NCBI GenBank assembly: GCA_015296085.1
Contig: DVDT01000005.1
Location: 180,624 to 244,623, forward strand
DNA length: 64,000 nt
DNA from: Trichormus sp. M33_DOE_039
Lineage (GTDB): Bacteria > Cyanobacteriota > Cyanobacteriia > Cyanobacteriales > Nostocaceae
Direction: 5' to 3'
This document shows positions 33,201-43,021 of this stretch, piece by piece. The notes under the pieces are model-generated. The model made no database searches. It was not told where the DNA came from and saw nothing but the letters and a program-made list of their open reading frames with translations. The stretch's first letter is position 1. Each line of letters starts with the position of its first letter. A program made the position numbers and the translations under genes.

Positions 33201-34324
33201 CCACCACTGCTGATTTCATCAGTCCGCGCAAAGTTATAGCTGCCACCCCCTGTATGATGGAGAATTACGGGTTCTCCTTCTACTTCTATCCCTACAATCC
33301 CGGCATTACTATCAATCAAGGGCAAATCGTCGCTAGTTTTCTCCCATTCTTGTGTCCAAGTTCCTGTTGTATCTGCGGTTAAATCATAGGAGTAAAGAGC
33401 AGCAATTTGTTGTCCAGAGCGAAATTGATAGTAATAAAGTTTATTTTCTGCTACAAACAGAGGATTAACTAAATTTCCTGATGAAAAAGTATCTTCTGTG
33501 ACTCCAGCAGCATTCAAAGTCGGCAATTTTTCCCAGGTGTTAGTTTCGGGATTGTAGCGAGCAAACCTAACAGAACCGTTAGCAATACCTAAGTTATCTA
33601 ATCTTTCGGTTAAGTCATCGGCTAAATCGCTGTCTAAGTCGATATAATCATCATCTGCGTCACCACTAAAGTCAGCCGCATAAAGATAGGTTCCGTCAGT
33701 CGCTAAACCTCCTCCTGCACTCACACCGTAGGTAAAGGGAACATCTGCTAACTGTTCCCATGCCTCTTGATTTTTTTCTACTTGCAGGATTTGTCCATTA
33801 AGATTAATAATCCCGTGATCGTTTTCGGCTTTTAACTGCCCTAACACTTCATTAGAAAGGCTTTCTCCCTGCACTAATGCAGAAAAAATCGCTCCTTCAT
33901 CCCCAACACTATCTTCTAAATTTAAGACACTATCAACTCGATGCCCAATTTCTTCTAATAACAAACCAACTAAACCTTCAATATTCCCTTGATTTCCCTG
34001 CAAAAATTCCCAAGATAGGTAAATCCGATTAGTATTGACGCTATAAGCCCCATTCGCGCCATTTAATTTGGCTGCGTCGAGAATTTCTATTACAGGAAAA
34101 AGACTGAAATCCCCTGCTAACCATGCTGTTTTTAATGAAGCAGTTTCGCTCTCTTCTCCAAAAGCTAATGCCATTTTTTGAGTAAAGTCGATATCATTAG
34201 CAAAAGTCTGCAATCTTTCCTGCACGGTTATGAGAGCTTGTTCTAGGGGATTTAACAAAGCTGGATCGATAATGAAGGATGATTCTACTAGCAGATTTTG
34301 GTTGATGATGTAAGTATTATTCAT
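15218..34324 (-). CDS. Giant type-I-secreted CARDB-repeat protein with subtilisin domain and RTX C-terminus
   Basis: About 6,368 residues from ATG 34324; the frame extends upstream to a TTG at 34405. There is no N-terminal signal peptide. Order of modules: a zincin-like domain with [11 protein letters not shown] (about 122-132); a kelch/beta-propeller-like region (180-580); two pre-peptidase-C domains starting EENDTLATA and EDNDTRETA (580-827); 19 CARDB repeats (830-3180); PPC-like, IPT-like and carboxypeptidase-regulatory-like modules; beta-propeller-like sequence; a Cys cluster followed by 12 Asp (about 4380); two SdrD-B-like domains and a Calx-beta-like domain; an S8 peptidase domain (about 5050-5375, D5083, H5125, S5302); five near-identical cadherin-like repeats; two putative-Ig repeats; RTX nonapeptides; and a C-terminal secretion region. 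The frame has no stop over 19 kb, implying selection. Likely a surface or matrix protein; substrate and role are unknown. Confidence 0.9.
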   Translation of the reverse strand: MNNTYIINQNLLVESSFIIDPALLNPLEQALITVQERLQTFANDIDFTQKMALAFGEESETASLKTAWLAGDFSLFPVIEILDAAKLNGANGAYSVNTNRIYLSWEFLQGNQGNIEGLVGLLLEEIGHRVDSVLNLEDSVGDEGAIFSALVQGESLSNEVLGQLKAENDHGIINLNGQILQVEKNQEAWEQLADVPFTYGVSAGGGLATDGTYLYAADFSGDADDDYIDLDSDLADDLTERLDNLGIANGSVRFARYNPETNTWEKLPTLNAAGVTEDTFSSGNLVNPLFVAENKLYYYQFRSGQQIAALYSYDLTADTTGTWTQEWEKTSDDLPLIDSNAGIVGIEVEGEPVILHHTGGGSYNFARTDEISSGGSHTQLTPNWDFTGSHFPRGGDWEYNAASDRLFHLSGDQLVMWTHNEGNYPGGSLLTSTPNGETPLASQNTLIYSLKNDLGWTNSGGGTSLWGNSVTSVGNVLYLLRGETSTDEWPFNEGRGLINNADFARVTVNQTGDGYVFVSDRHNLPNVPFNIGKGSASVYLNGYLYVTQGDTLTVADDPDNVEPLNIEGIRRPGTGFARFAINTTDDNYEENDTLATAYDLTSSAGVLLTGISYAGDEDWYKITVDTEEQYFSAVITFPTNSRYIDLELYNPEGTFISSAAYRPGTVDDFRREIKTILAPGDYYLKINSLYSDPNTNQISSSYNLSWETQTISSVTDEFEDNDTRETATDIRNLEGSYFTDLLLIDEDWYQIEAANGEAWLKLNYEVGNSENPITFNLYDGDGNFLISNVLEGSPYAQDLDIALPNDDTYYLQWIPSEAGNTYSFIWQTFALPNLTVTDASVSSSNPDPGDTISVSWTLENNGDGNIWEGWSDVVYLSEDGTLDFSDIILNSTYNYGLISGAIYTQTLDVTIPDYVEVGNSYLLFVTDRNQEQPESDETDNVYSLPLFISGEAPNLVITNVTAPTSGSRNSYIDVSWTVQNQGTAATTSNYWYDAVYFSTDQTLDNGDIFLSSEWIEYYDSGNGEIYNPYNLPLNPSDNYTVNTSFYLPSYYYEIAISSSGYLIFVTDAEDYQNEIDETDNTYAVQFEFLEPNLIITEFNAPDNAIAGQSISIDWTVKNDSSVPTVSYDWYDRVVFSKNEIFGDDDDIYLTQEYTYNEDRLVPDETYTLSSTLTLPGEVGGNGYLLLKADYYNYQEESNEDDNVYVHAINIAAPNLVITSVIAPTTAIAGQSINLAWTVTNEGLVTTGSSYWYDRVVFSKNQTFGDSDDVYLTEEYIYSFYGLPLEANETYTVNTTFNLSGQAIGNGYLLFKTDQYNYQSETNENDNIYVHAIDIAAPNLVITNVTAPTTAVAGQSINLVWTVKNDGSITTGSTNWYDRLVFSKNQIFGDSDDIYITQSYISSSYGLPLEANETYTVNQTVNLPGQAIGSGYLLLKTDHYNDQGETNENDNVYVHAIDVAVPNLTISSATAPSAAILGESVSVTWTVLNNGLVPANADWYDSIYVSNDQILDSGDQRINSFYQSARSPLATETSYTDTRNITIPNNVVLGDRYLIFVTDYYSSFDNNYQGETDETDNTFVLPISFSAPDLIISEATAPSTGIVNGATNVSWTVKNQGTVAAPADWFDYVYLSTDATYSFNDTFIASQSINTQTPLAADGSYTISRSITLPNVTAGNYYLIFRADGNNAQGETNDNNNDRAVQISIGTPDLIVSDATVPVSGVLGEAVSVSWTVTNQGTVEAPADWIDYIYWSSNDTYDGSDNLITTISATAQTPVAAGGSYSKTQNITLPNQLGFVGNGYLIFRTDGNNAQGESNNNNNDRAVAFRVDAPDLIVSNASAPESVTVGATLSITWDVTNQGTVAANADWWDRVVISTDQIFGNSDDTYLTEAWAGASTPLAAGGTYTRTANITLPTTATGDRYLLFKADNYNSQSETDENNNVRAVAINISAADLQVTAANLPNTAVLGETVELTWTVTNQGTGTATRDWYDRVYFSSNETLDGSDVQVTSEYISTQTPLEVGASYTISKNVALPNFTPGNQFLLFVADRDNYQGETNENNNVRAVAINLTAPDLIVSNASAPTTGTVGKSIEVSWTVQNQGTTSASADWFDYIYLSNDQVFDANSDTYVTQELISTQTPLAANGSYTITRNINLPNFATGNRYLIFVADGSQDQGETSNTNNTRAVAISLNSPDLVVSNITAPIESFSGQPIDITWTVTNQGTATAEGTWWDRLYLVNASNGAFVTDLGYFSFTGSIAAGASLERSQSVNIPLDLTGSYKVIATTDYYGNIAEGTQNESNNTTTDDQTLQIRLSPVPNLQVSSVTAPATAFSSQDTIVQWTVTNVGTGATNAPIWYDRVYLSFDQTFDNTDTYLGQTTNPSYLNAGDSYSNSLTVTLPVGIDGNYYFLVQTDAYNSVTEVGNEGDNFGVGGPTDVDLTPPPDLQVTSVNAPNGAFSGQPMNLSWTVTNEGTGRTLETAWYDRVFMSTDATLDAGDRILGTFYHSGALNAGQSYTGSATVNLPVGVAGEFFFFVQSDIFNNVYENVFENNNSNYDTTATNITLTPPPDLEFESLIVPNNARSGGTFSINYRVTNFGATETPNGSWTDTFYLSTDNQFNPTTDINLGSVTHYGVLNPGDGYDRTANFTLSNTLTGTYYVFGVTDSGDAVFEINNTNNVTQSSNQVQIVSQPADLVITEAVIPTTGEAGKTISVQWTVKNQGIGDTIVTSWSDRIIASTDGVLGDADDIILASFTRTGLLAANDTYTRTETVNLPFSLEGNYQLFVVTDAGNSVYESNQGNNSSNGFPVTISRQTPDLQVTTINLPATAQSGTPITLSWTVENLGVGRTNSNFWYDEVYLSLDTTVSSNDIKLGSVFRSGALDPTGNYTASGTFNLPIDLNGNYYVLVRTDRDNSVIEGGLENNNDKASTSTTSISLSPVADLTVQSVDAPEQGIAGQGLSLTWTVVNNGANTGQNWYDAVYLSRDQVFDRNSDIYLGYRNHTGGLNGGNSYTATQTFNVPRGLAGLYYAFVVTDSGNVVYERTGEANNINFDGLSTEIIIPPPSDLVVTNITVPSSGIPGQSINISYTVQNQGTDAAYGSWTDSVYLSTDTQWDIGDALVGQVAHSGDIAGGASYTKTLNGIVPGVNLGNYYVIVRSDIRNQVPEVNEANNTGVSGSQVTLDVEALILDAPDTGSLGQGQSIYYRFDATAGQAIRLKLDSSSDQSFNELFVRYGAMPTRGQFDLTTVQPFNTDPEIIIPIEQTGTYYVLAYGDQVVGTANYEIIAQDIPFSITDVATDTIGNIGETTLEIRGAKFAADTTFQLRATDGSLIQAAKVYLENSTQAYVTFDLIGDPLGLYDVQASQGSSTTILEDVITVQAATGYDLNANITGPEEVRPNRNYRFNVNYLNEGDTDAIAPLLIIESATGTQLGTTLEGLAGGASLHLLGVSDEGPQGILRPGDINVLPIYFNSNTDPVNFRVRTYSAENTATIDWNSFEASIRPQGLTDTQWDGFLSNIAPQVQTYGQYVQLINEMSQKLSTPDNPIYDVRDLFGRMIADNPNFRATASLSGNLLDANDGDTLANVEIRAYRVTEDGLQLAGTTTTDATGNFDFSTLTAGQYQLISGTPYAFDNNQDAIADATNPTFTLDGITDVDTGNLYATTIPEAPPIIQDAAPSLARDGEGNLHLLWTHEGQLWHAVNTGNGWVNAQLLSEAFGTDVKLLASDTLIDGTNPGLLATWRSGEGNESEIFYAVGRENATGGYDWTAPSQVTDNSLYDGVFDVAIAGNGAAKFIWQRENAEIEDDTDLYTGNITVVNPEFVDPLSNITNLTTLAEMIENGEIEIAGVHRIRYAQDFGRVTVPSWVPFISGTYEAQIRADLTGQIDCTLILSATGQARLKIGDNGEFTGEVGGQARWSTNKEDCVYVFKNARLRGGIGGAINIPLTDYRIGPFGAIKIGPRFEGTGLGNYIWDAGSDFPSWPSRIEGSYRISAGANIDTKVNLWLLGEAKLTGRALFNVNLKSDANGLSAGDPLFSGTILLRAEATVFGVKRFIDWTGTWPGSDLGGLSIELLNDTSGTESPFYDENITFGIIDVVDTGTLNDYSDATSTILTNNLYDEGTPVLAVDSNGQLFGGWANQDGIVISEYNAALGQWSLPGVIAGSANLSNSDLAIAFDGDGDGLAVWSSQDLSGVNANSTQEQLLQSFTTGGDLFFSTYNPTTDTWSTASSLFALTGADRNVTLAQDNDGDVIAAWFHQNSQYNATLYTATWDDDTNTWTTPLSLTTGALADKPTISVLGSQPIIMWSQDGESGVNVPQANQSLKYVLFDGTSWSSPLDFSYSISESLTAGLVELAELSDLETNSISLPTPPEECCECEEGDPECDDDDDDDDDDDDYEPPVRRPLDPNDILGPEGFGEDRWIDTDEPFRYTIRFENAAIASAPAQEVVITQQLDADLDWRTFRVDDYGWSGATYELAGDRAFHSTRIDLTATKGFYVDVAATIDTTTGIATWRISTIDPNTGEAPLDAQAGFLPTNDENGAGEGFVTYSIRAKRTAQTGDVIDAEAQIIFDTEEPINTPPIFNTLDVSKPTSEVNDLPATTETPEFLVSWSGTDIGSAIASYTIYVSENGSAFTPWLTATTLTESTYTGTPGRTYEFYAVATDNAGNTQEIPTAAQATIQVAGSAATIGDFVWLDLNADGIQDPGELGLRNVTVNLYNSAANLVTTTTTDANGFYSFTNVPTGDYFVEVVAPTGYQFSNPNEGTDDTFDSDVSVTNGRTDIFTANGGDNLTWDAGLYQFASISGQKWHDLDGDGVKDAGESGLANWTIYLDTNTNGQLDNGEISVTTDTNGNYSFINLRPGIYTVAEVMQQGWQQTYPAFNITTTAADIPLVIPSLDLVSSSGGDVLLNFNAVNYTVTEDGTAVTEIWVTRTGNISSVVSATLSLIDGTAQGCGCGPTFVTNDFNNVSFTITFAENETNKLISVENALLNNPNAIRIRNDGKVEGNENFTIKLTNPTSGASIGNQGIATVTILDDEQPQNITAAAQNIASSSLQNSGQTTATDLINLNDFWADSRFANIKGQGYATVIIDTGIDLNHPFFGADANNDGIADKIVYQYDFGNNDSNASDKNNHGSHVASIASAVAPDANLIVLKVFQDNGSGSFTNLEKALQWVNSNSTAYNIASINLSLGDGKNWTTTNARYGIGDELAAIASQNIIISAAAGNSFYTFNSTPGLAYPAIDPNTISVGAVWADDFGSGTFSNGAVDYSTDADRIASFSQRHPLLDIFAPGILITGANATGGTIAMGGTSQAAPFIAGIATLAQQIAQTYLGRELTLTEFRTLLDTTGDLIIDGDDENDNVTNTGATYPRINALALAEAILTLSTSTPNPDPVDPNNNQNNGSGTATSSLSFVHTVALSSGQSVTDIDFGNQQIADDQPPTVTAPIVDVTVNEDADNTVIDVTNVFSDVDGDAIATSIFANSNAGLVTATIVDNQLTLDYQANQSGTAEITIRGTANGKFIDDIFTVTVNPVDDAPVVQNAIADITIDEDADNTVIDLTNVFRDVDGDAIAKSIFANSNTGLVTATIVNNQLTLDYQANQSGTAEITIRGTANGQFIDDIFTVTVNPVDDVPSVLNPITPLIEVNEDADNTVIDISNVFSDIDDADELITKSIFSNSNVGLVIASIVDNQLTLDYQPNQFGISTIVLRGTSNGQFVDNIFNVVVNPVDDAPTVLNPITPLIEVNEDADNTVIDISNVFTDIDNNNNLITKSIFSNSNADLVTATIVDNQLILDYQPNQFGISTIVLRGTSNGQFVDNIFNIVVNSVNDAPVIKSAIADLTVDEDADNTVIDLTNVFSDADGDAIAKSIFANSNTGLVTATIIDNQLILDYQQNQFGTAEITLSGTAGSQFVDQTFQVTVNSINDAPVLENVLADQTAIKDTLFNFTFPANTFTDIDAGDILTYFATLENGNELPTWLTFNAATRTFSGTPADTDVGTLNIKVTATDNSEDSISDIFILTVASTNTNNAPTLAVAIADQTATENTNFSFTIPETTFVDIDAGDILNYTVSLENGGNLPNWLTFDATTRTFSGTPTDTASGRYNITVTVTDTAAASVSDTFTLNVLNLINGTSGNETVNGTGGDDVIDGGAGSDRLIGADGNDTYVVDSSRDVVVELAGQGIDTVKSAASHTLTANVEHLILTGTANINGTGNELDNTITGNSGNNILKGLAGNDTLIGGDGNDTLVGGAGNDSLTGGEGADTFLFGSGSTFTNSAFGVDAITDFSKGTDKIALSKASFTALTSAVNSSLLASEFAIINVAFADEITTAGISNAKIIYNQTTQNLLYNQNGVTAGLGNGGIFANLNATLEANDFLVQS
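15550..15975 (-). other. RTX (haemolysin-type Ca2+-binding) nonapeptide region of the giant protein
   Basis: Two blocks of GGxGxDxUx repeats, for example [20 protein letters not shown] and [20 protein letters not shown], lie before an unglycosylated-looking C-terminus ending FLVQS. Calcium binding outside the cell and type I (ABC/MFP/TolC) export are the family expectation. Confidence 0.9.
16570..18010 (-). repeat. Five tandem ~290-bp coding repeats (cadherin-like) in the giant gene
   Basis: The marker segment (gtctgcatct/gtcggcatct, encoding the DADNTVID motif) recurs at 16811, 17105, 17402, 17693 and 17981, giving periods of 294, 297, 291 and 288 nt, all multiples of three. Units 2/3 and 4/5 are especially similar at DNA level (shared stretches such as agatcccaaattgattgggt). 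This points to recent duplication or gene conversion. Confidence 0.9.
18200..19180 (-). other. Subtilisin-family (S8) peptidase domain inside the giant protein
   Basis: The catalytic triad is visible: Asp in [12 protein letters not shown] (codon 19076-19078), His in [10 protein letters not shown] (codon 18950-18952) and Ser in [12 protein letters not shown] (codon 18419-18421). The oxyanion-hole Asn lies in IISAAAGNS. Spacing and motifs are normal, so proteolytic activity is plausible. Confidence 0.92.
24790..31840 (-). repeat. Array of 19 CARDB repeats in the giant protein
   Basis: Nineteen units averaging ~124 residues each start with a variant of PxLxVTxVTAP, contain W(T/D)VxNxG and (W)YD near residue 40, and end in an acidic ETNENDN-like turn. 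CARDB is an Ig-like adhesion fold of extracellular bacterial proteins. The acidic turns could bind calcium, which is an inference. Confidence 0.88.
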
Positions 34325-34445
34325 CTTCTGTTTAGTGGCTGTGGGTGGGGTGTTGTTGGGGTGTTGTTGGAGAAGGGTTAAATAGTAGTTACTATCGCTG
34401 CTCAAAAACTAATGACCGTAGATTCATAGTCACAGGAATATTGAC

Positions 34446-35165
34446 TTAGGAAATTGCTACTGGCGTAAGCACAGGAATAGTGGCTGGCTGATTTGCTAGG
34501 GGTAGGAATTTTTCTTCTACTAATTTCTGGAATGTGGTTACAGATTCTTGCCAATTCTCCAGTAGTTGGTACAAATTTTGCGATCGCTCTGCTGGGGAGT
34601 CGCCAGCAAGTCGATAGTTACAATTACCAGAGAACAGTATTACTGGCACTGTCTGCTCTGAAAATTGAATATTTGCTTGATTGATACTTAAAATTAATTG
34701 TCCGCGTTGGAGAGGATAAGCTAACTGCAAAGCAGCACTCATTTTTTCTTCACCAAAGTCTTGCCATGAGCCAGGAGATAAAAGCTGATGACAAATGTAC
34801 TGGTAAGCTGCTGTCGAGGAATCAAATGTGACGAAGCCTTTGGGGTTAATCCCTACTGCTTGGTACTCAACTTGCGATAGCTTTTCTGCCAATTTTCTGG
34901 CAATTGTAGCTAACGCTAATTCTGTCAAACTCTTGTTTCCTAAAATTTCTGCCAAGGTGATCTGATTAGGCTGGGCAAAAATTCCTAATCCGTTATTGAA
35001 TAGGATTTTTACCACACCATTTGTATATACAGGTTTTTTGGCTAATTCCCAGTCTGCTGGCACAATTCCTGTATATTTCAAAAAGTCTGGATTCAAAATA
35101 GTTGGGTTGAGATTTTTCGCAGTTAGGATAATAGCTAATTCTTGAATTTTTAAAGCTTTGTTCAT
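34446..35165 (-). CDS. Conserved protein of unknown function, paralogue A
   Basis: 239 residues with no signal peptide. It shares the segment DFLKYTGIVPxDWELAxxPV and the overall layout with the 36133-36873 product (GVGI/AVGIN, LL..GSWQDFG / LL.AGAWQDFG, a final W(Q)(E/S)xVxTxxxLVxxKFL). The two are therefore paralogues of a family I cannot name. The gene ends 121 nt upstream of the giant gene on the same strand, so co-transcription is possible. A role in secretion, immunity or processing of the giant protein is only a guess from position. Confidence 0.75.
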   Translation of the reverse strand: MNKALKIQELAIILTAKNLNPTILNPDFLKYTGIVPADWELAKKPVYTNGVVKILFNNGLGIFAQPNQITLAEILGNKSLTELALATIARKLAEKLSQVEYQAVGINPKGFVTFDSSTAAYQYICHQLLSPGSWQDFGEEKMSAALQLAYPLQRGQLILSINQANIQFSEQTVPVILFSGNCNYRLAGDSPAERSQNLYQLLENWQESVTTFQKLVEEKFLPLANQPATIPVLTPVAIS

Positions 35166-36132
35166 TAATTTTTTCTCGTTTCTATCCTCTGAAGTTCTAG
35201 TTTGAAGTTCTAGATTAATTTATAATAGGGATTTTTAGGACTGCATTTACATGTCTAAAGATCATGTCATGATAATCATGAGAAACTTCTTTATTCTTGA
35301 CTGAAAAATTCAGCTAAAAATCAACATAAACACCTCTAAAATAGATAGTGGCTTTATATGGTTAAAAACTGATTAAAAAATAATTAAAAACTGAACCTAA
35401 ATTCAGCACAAAGTAGTTACAAGCAAATTCAGAGTTACAGATTTTTGTCCTCATTCGACATCGAGGAAAATAATCACAAAGCCTTGAATTATGTTGCTAT
35501 TTTTTAATTCATATAAATAGGGATAGTCTTTTAATCTGAGATTAAAATAAAGCCTTAGTGAGTAATGTGGTTAATGTCAATAAAAACTAACGTAGGGAAA
35601 CAATAAATTCATTACAGCACTATATCTACAAGTATTTTCCAAAAAGACAACTTGCGTTTTGTGCGCCTATGATTAGGGAAAAGCGATTAATTTTACACTA
35701 TTTCTGTAAAATTCTGCTCATACATTGCTGTCACAGCTTATGCAAGCCATTTTTTCTAGATTTAGCCGAGTATATTCATAACCTTAGCCATAATACAATG
35801 AGTTCAAAAGTATAATCAATATATAAAATTATAAAAATATTTTATATTAAAAAAAATAACCTTATTGGCTTCATTATCAAGAAATGTGTAGTTCAACCAC
35901 GAGAAGTTTTACATTTTTTTATTTTTCTTGCAAAAAGAATACTTGTATGCTTATTTTTTTAAAATAATTTTGCTCTCGCGTATAGATTCGGTGCAACTAG
36001 AAATCAAAAATAGTTCAACTATTTTTATTTATAATTCCATAAAAAACTCGATGAATATTCAATATCATTATGAAAACAAGGGCTATTTTTAAATAGCCCT
36101 TAAGCAACACTGATCAAAAATTGGACTTGAAA
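35166..36132. other. Long AT-rich intergenic region without genes
   Basis: About 970 bp, very AT-rich, with no ORF or relic I can support. It separates the two paralogues. It probably contains the promoter for paralogue A and the giant gene near its low-coordinate end, and the terminator of paralogue B at 36078-36101. Confidence 0.5.
36078..36101 (-). terminator. Rho-independent-type terminator after paralogue B
   Basis: Read on the minus strand this is the hairpin AAGGGCTATTT/AAATAGCCCTT followed by GTTTTC, 31 nt beyond the stop codon of the 36133-36873 gene. It suggests that this gene is transcribed separately from paralogue A. Confidence 0.6.
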
Positions 36133-36873
36133 TTATTTAGCGATCGCCGTGGGAAACTGAAGCGGTTCAGTTGTTGCTACACTGATGGAATAGCTTTGAT
36201 CATCCAAAAACTTGCTGTTGACAAGTTCTTTGAGTGTTTCTACATCACTTTGCCACTTGTCAATTACTGCACCTATAGCCGCTAAACGTGCTGTTGGTTC
36301 TTCTTGATTTATCGCACGACTGAAGTTAGCCGAAAACAAAAGTGCTGACTTAGTAGTTTGGTCTGGATACTGTAATTGAGCTTCATTAATATCCAGATAA
36401 AGCTGTGTTTCATCAAGTGTGTAAACGAGCCTTATCGACGCTTCCACAGGTACAGAGCCAAAATCTTGCCATGCTCCAGCTTGGAGCAGTTTACTAAACG
36501 TGTAATTGCGTGCGCTCAAATTTGTCTTGTCGTAAGGTGCAAGTCCTCGTAAGTTAATTCCCACACCCTGATAGTTCACTTGTTTGACTGTCTGAATATA
36601 TTTATGTGCGATCGCCCCAATTTGGACATCGCTTACTTCTTTATTGGCGATTGCCTCCGCAAAAATCACTCTATTGACCTCTGCAACAATGCTCACACCA
36701 TTCTGGTAAACAACCTGAGCAGCAGTATTAGTTAAAACTGGTGGTCTAGCTAATTCCCAATCACTGGGGACAATCCCCGTATACTTGAGAAAATCTGCGG
36801 TCATAATACTGGGGTTTTGCTGTTTTACGGCGATCGCAATCAACAGTTCTTGAACTTGAAAATTTTCAATCAT
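36133..36873 (-). CDS. Conserved protein of unknown function, paralogue B
   Basis: 246 residues from ATG 36873; the frame reaches 36942 but the conserved part begins at MIENFQVQELLIAIAVKQ. It is homologous along its length to the 34446-35165 product (shared DFLKYTGIVPSDWELA, VGINLRGLAPYD versus VGINPKGFVTFD, and AGAWQDFG). It is soluble with no recognisable catalytic motif. A terminator-like hairpin follows it. The two-copy arrangement upstream of the giant gene is notable. Confidence 0.75.
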   Translation of the reverse strand: MIENFQVQELLIAIAVKQQNPSIMTADFLKYTGIVPSDWELARPPVLTNTAAQVVYQNGVSIVAEVNRVIFAEAIANKEVSDVQIGAIAHKYIQTVKQVNYQGVGINLRGLAPYDKTNLSARNYTFSKLLQAGAWQDFGSVPVEASIRLVYTLDETQLYLDINEAQLQYPDQTTKSALLFSANFSRAINQEEPTARLAAIGAVIDKWQSDVETLKELVNSKFLDDQSYSISVATTEPLQFPTAIAK

Positions 36874-37049
36874 ATTGCACTGATGTATACACGTAGAAAT
36901 GAGATTTAATGTGGTCTTATGTCTTGTGATACGAGAATACACTTATGTACCTATTTTTAGGAATAAATTTTTAATAAAGATTGTATAAAAACTGATGTAT
37001 ATACTTAAATCTATGATTATTATCGAGAAAATCTAAGATTTGCAAAATA

Positions 37050-37352
37050 TTGCGTTGGTTCAGTCTCTCCAAAGACTCCAAAAACCTTTGCACCAATTCC
37101 TCCAGCCCACTGAAATACACCCGACTAATGCGATCTCGTCAGGGCGTGGGCTGTACGCCATCGCAGATCATATACATCTCATCTGCTAACATTGCCACGG
37201 CAAGTAATTTAGCTAGTAATCTCACTTTTACAGTGCCAATCTGCTCGGCTCAAACGATAAACAAAGCACTCATTTTCACCGAAGCATCGATGCTAGATGA
37301 ATTTGAAGCCGAGGCGTTCATAAAAGCAATGAACACGAGTATTGCTGGCTAG
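37050..37352 (+). pseudogene. Possible frameshifted gene relic
   Basis: The 100-codon frame has protein-like composition only in its second half (ANIATASNLASNLTFTVPIC to MNTSIAG). The neighbouring frame upstream (LVQSLQRLQKPLHQFLQPTE) also looks coding until a stop near 37192. Joined by a frameshift they could be one decayed gene. No family recognised; low confidence. Confidence 0.22.
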
Positions 37353-37370
37353 TGGATCAACAAGTATAGC

Positions 37371-37414
37371 TTTGACATACTCACCGCACCTGAAGGTGCG
37401 GTGAGTATGTCAAA
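37371..37414. repeat. 44-bp perfect hairpin, terminator or mobile-element relic
   Basis: TTTGACATACTCACCGCACC, the loop TGAA, then the exact complement: a 20-bp perfect stem. It sits 24 nt beyond the stop of the minus-strand 37439 gene and could terminate it. Perfect long stems around CTCACCGC..GCGGTGAG are also found at ends of IS200/IS605-type elements in cyanobacteria, an alternative from memory. Confidence 0.7.
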
Positions 37415-37438
37415 CAAGAGAGTTAATTACCAACATTT

Positions 37439-37810
37439 TTAGTTGGGGTTACAGCTTGTAGTAAGTTCTACATTTAAGAAAGTTCCTGAGCGGGGTGTAA
37501 TTGAACGCAACTGCCGAACAAAAGCTTTAAATTTGGCATCAGTTATACCGAAGCCAGCTTCAGCACAAGCAGACAAACCTCCTTCAATGGGAATAGGAGA
37601 ACCATTTCTAGGGCTACATACAATAAATTTATCGACAGTGCCAGTACCGACCCCAAAGCCAATAAGTTGGCGAACTGTTCGCAAAGCAGCATCATCTAAT
37701 GCACCACCAATACTGCCAATACTGATATTAACAGCACGACTTTCAGCCAATGCCGGCGCACCCATCGACAATATTGCTCCGACAATCATCAAACTGCTAA
37801 ACTTTTTCAT
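37439..37810 (-). CDS. Small exported hypothetical protein
   Basis: 123 residues. A clear Sec signal peptide (MKKFSSLMIVGAILSMGAPA, cleavage after ALA) precedes a ~100-residue mature part. The mature part has three cysteines (VCSPRNG, SACAEAG, TSCNPN), conserved-looking glycine turns (IGSIGGALDD, GFGVGTGTVDKF) and no named domain. It is probably periplasmic or extracellular. A perfect hairpin lies immediately downstream. Confidence 0.65.
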   Translation of the reverse strand: MKKFSSLMIVGAILSMGAPALAESRAVNISIGSIGGALDDAALRTVRQLIGFGVGTGTVDKFIVCSPRNGSPIPIEGGLSACAEAGFGITDAKFKAFVRQLRSITPRSGTFLNVELTTSCNPN

Positions 37811-38021
37811 TTTCTCTTCTCTAAAAAATTGAAAAACTAATACAGAGGTTTTGTTGCTTACTAATTAACATACGGGCATTATCTGAAGATAATAATTTAT
37901 TAAAGCAGGGTTTAAGAAACAGCTTTTTGAAGAAAAATTTAATTTTGTCAGTTATCAACTGTGATTTTTAGAATTTATACTAAATTCTCAGTGATTACGG
38001 ACTAATATTGATTGCTCACTA

Positions 38022-38648
38022 ATGCTGCGAGGAATTATGCTGTTAACTGAATATTGTGCTAATCGGATAGTTCTCCATAATATCAATTGGCAACAATTTG
38101 AGAATTTATTAGTAGATTTAGGTGAAAGTCGAGCAGCTAGGATTGCTTACGATGATGGCACATTAGAGATTATAACCCCATTACCAGAACACGAATATTA
38201 TAAAGAAATAATTGGTGACATCATCAAAGATACGGCTGAAGTTCTAGAGCTAGATTATGAATGTTATGGTTCAACTACCTAGAAACGAGAACTAAAAAAG
38301 GCTGGAATAGAATCTGATAACTGTTTTTACTTCCAAAATAACGCCTTAATTCGAGGTAAACTCAAGTTTGACTTAAATCAAAACCCACCGCCTGATTTAG
38401 CTTTAGAAATTGATGTTACTAGTAAATCTTTAGATCGTTTTCCCATCTATGCAAGGTTAGGTATAACTGAGATTTGCTCTTATGATTCTGGAAAAATCAA
38501 AATTTATCAGTTGCAGGCTGAGGGATACCTTGAAAGAGAAACAAGTTTAGTGTTTCCTCATCTGAATATTCAAGCAATTCCATCACTAATTGAAAGATAC
38601 CACATGGCAGGAAGACGGCTTGTTCGCCAAGCAATCAGGGAATGGTGA
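38022..38648 (+). pseudogene. Uma2 family (DUF820) nuclease-fold gene with in-frame stop
   Basis: The first 86 codons read a typical Uma2 N-terminus (GESRAARIAYDDGTLEIITP, LPEHEYYKEIIGDIIKD, LDYECYGSTT) and stop at TAG 38280-38282. Translation continues in the same frame with KRELKKAGIESDNCFYFQNN, the PD-(D/E)xK-like PPDLALEIDVTSKSLDRF, and a normal C-terminus ending at TGA 38646. Uma2 proteins usually have GSTTWKRE at this point, so a single TGG-to-TAG change explains the break. It is either a recent pseudogene or a sequencing error. Confidence 0.88.
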
Positions 38649-38763
38649 GAGAACATAATGCCACAAAAAAACTAAGCTCTTGTTGAGAAATTTACCCTAC
38701 CTCATGGATAGTTTTGTAGCCGAGTCAGGAGGGTGACTTTCTGGCTTAGGCATCCAGTTAGTT

Positions 38764-41700
38764 TTACTTCTTTTGCCGACAAAGTTGGCGATCGCTCTCG
38801 CTGACGTTAGGATTATTAGAGAGAAAGTCTTTAAGCCAGGTGCATCCACGGTTTAATAAATTATCTAGGTTAAAATTCCATAAAATTAATTCATTATCGT
38901 GGTAAAATGCAAAATTTTGCCAATCTGGACTGCTTTTGACACCTGAATTGAGGTATTGTGGTAATGTTGCAATTAGAGTCCCATTAATTCGCCAAAATCT
39001 AACGCTGTCTTCGCTTGTAGTCATAACAGTTTGACCATCTGGGCTAAAGCTAATGTTGCTGATTGATTCACGATGCCCGGTTAAAGTTTTGATAGGACTT
39101 CCATCCAATTTCCAAAGTTGAACCATTCCTCGACCTGAGAAAAAGTGTCCGGTGCCAGCCGCAACTATTTGTCCATCAGGACTGAAATTTAGTGTAGAAA
39201 TTCCAAGATCAAGTCCGCTAAGAGTTCTGATCAAAGTCCCATTCTGATCTCGAAGTTCGACAGTTTTCCCTTTTGCAATGGCGATCGCTTGCCCATCAGG
39301 ACTAAATTTGAAATCTCCGCCAGAGAGGTCTGCAATCAAAGTTCCATCACGAGTCCAAAGCTTGACAGTTTGATGTCCACCACCATCGCTTGAAGCCAAA
39401 ACTTTTCCATCTGGGCTAAAACTGAGGTCGAAAACCCACGAAGGATGTCCGGTTAACGTAGCGATGGGTGTACCATTAATCTGCCAAAGCTTAATCACGC
39501 CACTGCGATCGCCAGAAGCAATAATTTGTCCATCAGGGCTGAAGGCAATTTTCGCAATAAAAGCACTATGCCCTGTGAGTGAGGTCGTGCGATCAGTTTC
39601 TTGATTCCACAACTTAATATCATTGATATCAGAGAAAGCTAGTATTTGTCTTTCTGGACTGAAAGCAAGTGTTGGGCCGTAATACACTGGAGTTTTCCCA
39701 CTTCTACGTTCTGTAACACCGTTGGAAGTTAAGGTTTTCATCAATGTACCATTACGATTCCAAACCTTGATTGTTTCAAGATTGCCAATGCGGCCGCTAG
39801 TGACAATAGTTTGCCAATTTGGACTGAAAATTGTACTGAAGTATCTGTCTCCATGTCTAATAGTGGTGAATAGATCATCATTTCGTTGCAGTTGCCATTG
39901 TTTAATTTGTTCACCACTTGTGGCAATTAAGGTGCTGCCATCTGAAGCAAATGCCAATTCCGAAAGTGCATAGGTTGATTTGGAAAGAAGTGTAGCTATT
40001 GGTCTACCATCTCGACTCCATAGATTTATCTCACCATTTCTTCTGATTGAAGCAAGACTAATTCCATCGGGACTAAATCTCACATCGTTGATGCCATCAT
40101 TCGTTCCCGCACTGCTAAAAAGAGTATTAACTAGTTCTCCCCGTCGGTGCCAAATCTTGATTGTGCCATTCGAGTCTCCAGAAGCAATCCGTTGTCCATC
40201 TGGGCTAAAGCTAATACTATTCACTTCAATCCCATGAGTGAGCGTATTGATCAAAGAACCATCTAGCCGCCGTAGCCTGATTTTTCCATCATCTCCTCCA
40301 GAAGCAAGTAATTGTCCATCCGGACTGAACACTACACTTTCAACGCCACCATGTTTGCTATCAATAGTGCTAATTAGGGAACCATCTCGTTTCCATAGTT
40401 TGATTTTTCCATCCATTCCACCAGAAGCAATGGTTTGTCCATCTGGGCTAAAGCTGACACTTCTTACCCAATTTTGATGTCCATTCAGTGTTTTGATGAG
40501 TGAGCCATCTAATCGCCACAGTTTAATAGTTTTATCTTTACTAGTAGATGCAATCATTTGCCCATTAGGACTGAAACGAACCTCGTGAACCCAGTCACTA
40601 TGTCCTCTTAATGTTGCAATTAGTTTTCCATTCGCTTTCCATAACTTGACTGTTCTGCCAAAGCCACCAGAGGCTATCAACTGTCCATTTGGGCTATAGC
40701 TTACTGTTGTTACTAAGTTGCGATCGGCACTATCAACGAATTGATTTTGTTCACGAATCGTTCCGAGAATTTCTAAGAGAGTAAATACAGGACTAATTGC
40801 CGGATACTCAGCAAAAGAACGTTGATCCTGGACTAGCTTTTTTAGCTCATGATTTGTTCTCATCGCAGACATCAATCCTTCAAGCTGACCTGTAGATGCA
40901 AATTCTCTTAACGCATCTGTTCCTGCTCTTTCTAAGCGGGAACCCTCCAAAGCAACTTGGCGAGATTGCTGTGCCTGCTTAAGGGACTGTTCAGCAGAAC
41001 GTAATTCATCCCGCGCTCGAACGGCTTCATTTTCTGCCTTTTGTTGCTCTTGTTTGGCTTGGGCTAACTGCACCTTAGCATTCTCAACTAGTTGAGTGGT
41101 AGCAATAACTTGCTGCTTTGCATTTGCTAACTCACTCTTTGCCTGCTGCACATTGGCTTCTGCACGCTTACGACTATCTTCAGCAGAACGTAATTCATCC
41201 CGCGCTCGAACTGCCTCATTTTCTGCCTTTTGTTGCTCTTGTTTGGCTTGGGCTAACTGCACCTTAGCATTCTCAACTAGTTGAGTGGTAGCAGTAACTT
41301 GCTGCTTTGCATTTGCCAACTCACTCTTTGCCTGCTGCACATTGGCTTCTGCACGCTTACGGCTATCTTCAGCAGCTTTAAGATTTTTTCTTGTTGTTGC
41401 TACCTGCTGTAAGAGTGTTTCATTTTGACGACGAGCTGCCACAGTTTCTGCTTTCGCTTGATTAGATTCTGTTTTTGCTTGCTCTGTTTCGGCTTTAGCT
41501 AAATTGGCCTGCCGAATACTCTCACGCGCAAACAGTCCTGCAAGGATCGCGCCAAGAAGGGTAGCGACTAACACAATTGAACCAAATTGTATTCTGCGGT
41601 TGGCTTTACGGTTGGCTGCGGTCAAAACTTGTTTTGCTTCTGCCTCTGTTTCCAGACGTTGTTGAATTTCTTGCTTAGAAACTGCCTCACTCGCAGCTAA

Positions 41701-42948
41701 AAACTGATAGTCCAAATCGCTTAGGCTTTTGCCTTCTGCCCACGATTGAGCATCCTGTAGGGCTTGTCCCCGCAGCAGGCGCGATTCATCTTGGCGATCG
41801 CTAACAACCCAAGCACTTAGAGCATCTGCATAAGGACGTAACTCAGAAAGCGATCGCTCTACCCAAGCTAGATCAAAGACTGCTCCATAAATGCGGTTAA
41901 AGACAGTAAGTTTATTATCTCGCTTAACCACGAGTCCAGTTAAGCGCAGATACATTTGTTCCGGACTGTCATTGGTTGCAATTTCCTTTTGTTGCAGACA
42001 CTGTTGATAGAGACTCAGTAATCGACCTTTGTATTGTTCTGCTCCTCGGAGAATGCGATCGCGAATCGTCCTCAAATGCTCTGGGTTATCTTGAGCCTCC
42101 CAATTTTCCAGTATACGCGATTGCACCAACTGTTCTATTGTTACAACCTCACTACCTGCACTAACTTTCACCTGAGTGTCGAGAATCAGTTGGCACAACT
42201 TTTGGGTAAGAAATGGTTGTCCACCCGTCCAAAATAAAATGGCACTTAATACAGCTTCAGGATTATCCGCATGATTGACTAATCCTGGCACTAATGGCTG
42301 CACTTCTTGGAGTTGGAAGCCTCCCAAATCTACCGCTCGACCAATGTTAAAAGGTGTGCGACTTTTATCTTGAATCAAATCAGAAGGTGTTGTTGTTCCT
42401 AGCAGAGCAAAGGTCAAGCGATTGTACTCAGGTTGTTGCGATCGCTGCTCATAACAAGCTCGAATCAGCGCAAAAAAATCATCCTTAAAGTCAAATTTCA
42501 AGACACTATCGATCTCGTCGAAGAAGATGACAATCGGCTGTGATATCTCGACCAACAGCACCGTTTCCAAAAATTCTACAAAGCGTTGAACAGGGGGTAT
42601 ATCTTCCCGTTCATACCACCATTCGCGATGTCGAATTTTAATTCCCAAGCTACTTCTCAATCGCCCAACAATACCTTGATACCATCCGGCAGTAGCAGCA
42701 TTGTGAGTATCTAACTGATTCAAGTTGACTATCCCACAGGCAATTCCTTCTGCCCGCAATCGTTGCGCGGTGCGGTTCTGCAAACTGGATTTGCCCATTT
42801 GGCGGGAATTGAAAACATAGCAAAACTCACTCGCTTTCAGAGCAGCATAAAATTCCTGGTCAGCCTGACGCATCACATAGCTAGGTGCATGGCTTTCCAG
42901 TCCTCCGCCCACTTTATATTTATACGTTGGCTCTGATGTCATACTCAT
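38764..42948 (-). CDS. AAA-like ATPase / coiled-coil / WD40 repeat protein (STAND-like)
   Basis: 1,394 residues. The N-terminal AAA_35-type domain has P-loop NSRQMGKSS (about 48-56) and Walker [14 protein letters not shown] helical sensor-like region precedes a probable transmembrane helix ([18 protein letters not shown], about 455-473). A long coiled coil (475-690) contains an exact-looking 63-residue duplication. About 14-15 WD40 repeats (735-1340; [25 protein letters not shown]) would form two seven-bladed propellers. The architecture is that of signal-transduction ATPases with a WD40 sensor. It lies 73 nt downstream of the CHAT-TIR-AAA gene on the same strand, suggesting an operon. No effector domain is visible in this protein itself. 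Confidence 0.9.
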   Translation of the reverse strand: MSMTSEPTYKYKVGGGLESHAPSYVMRQADQEFYAALKASEFCYVFNSRQMGKSSLQNRTAQRLRAEGIACGIVNLNQLDTHNAATAGWYQGIVGRLRSSLGIKIRHREWWYEREDIPPVQRFVEFLETVLLVEISQPIVIFFDEIDSVLKFDFKDDFFALIRACYEQRSQQPEYNRLTFALLGTTTPSDLIQDKSRTPFNIGRAVDLGGFQLQEVQPLVPGLVNHADNPEAVLSAILFWTGGQPFLTQKLCQLILDTQVKVSAGSEVVTIEQLVQSRILENWEAQDNPEHLRTIRDRILRGAEQYKGRLLSLYQQCLQQKEIATNDSPEQMYLRLTGLVVKRDNKLTVFNRIYGAVFDLAWVERSLSELRPYADALSAWVVSDRQDESRLLRGQALQDAQSWAEGKSLSDLDYQFLAASEAVSKQEIQQRLETEAEAKQVLTAANRKANRRIQFGSIVLVATLLGAILAGLFARESIRQANLAKAETEQAKTESNQAKAETVAARRQNETLLQQVATTRKNLKAAEDSRKRAEANVQQAKSELANAKQQVTATTQLVENAKVQLAQAKQEQQKAENEAVRARDELRSAEDSRKRAEANVQQAKSELANAKQQVIATTQLVENAKVQLAQAKQEQQKAENEAVRARDELRSAEQSLKQAQQSRQVALEGSRLERAGTDALREFASTGQLEGLMSAMRTNHELKKLVQDQRSFAEYPAISPVFTLLEILGTIREQNQFVDSADRNLVTTVSYSPNGQLIASGGFGRTVKLWKANGKLIATLRGHSDWVHEVRFSPNGQMIASTSKDKTIKLWRLDGSLIKTLNGHQNWVRSVSFSPDGQTIASGGMDGKIKLWKRDGSLISTIDSKHGGVESVVFSPDGQLLASGGDDGKIRLRRLDGSLINTLTHGIEVNSISFSPDGQRIASGDSNGTIKIWHRRGELVNTLFSSAGTNDGINDVRFSPDGISLASIRRNGEINLWSRDGRPIATLLSKSTYALSELAFASDGSTLIATSGEQIKQWQLQRNDDLFTTIRHGDRYFSTIFSPNWQTIVTSGRIGNLETIKVWNRNGTLMKTLTSNGVTERRSGKTPVYYGPTLAFSPERQILAFSDINDIKLWNQETDRTTSLTGHSAFIAKIAFSPDGQIIASGDRSGVIKLWQINGTPIATLTGHPSWVFDLSFSPDGKVLASSDGGGHQTVKLWTRDGTLIADLSGGDFKFSPDGQAIAIAKGKTVELRDQNGTLIRTLSGLDLGISTLNFSPDGQIVAAGTGHFFSGRGMVQLWKLDGSPIKTLTGHRESISNISFSPDGQTVMTTSEDSVRFWRINGTLIATLPQYLNSGVKSSPDWQNFAFYHDNELILWNFNLDNLLNRGCTWLKDFLSNNPNVSESDRQLCRQKK
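40992..41369 (-). repeat. 189-bp tandem duplication within the coiled-coil segment
   Basis: The segment starting cagcagaacgtaattcatcc at 40992 recurs from 41181 with only a few substitutions, a period of 189 nt (63 codons). It encodes the repeated [17 protein letters not shown].. heptad region, so copy number could vary without breaking the frame. Confidence 0.88.
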
Positions 42949-43021
42949 CTTTTTAAGAAGTAAAAAGTTAAAAAATAATTCTCATAAATAAATGCACAGG
43001 AATTTATAGTGGAAAATTAAT

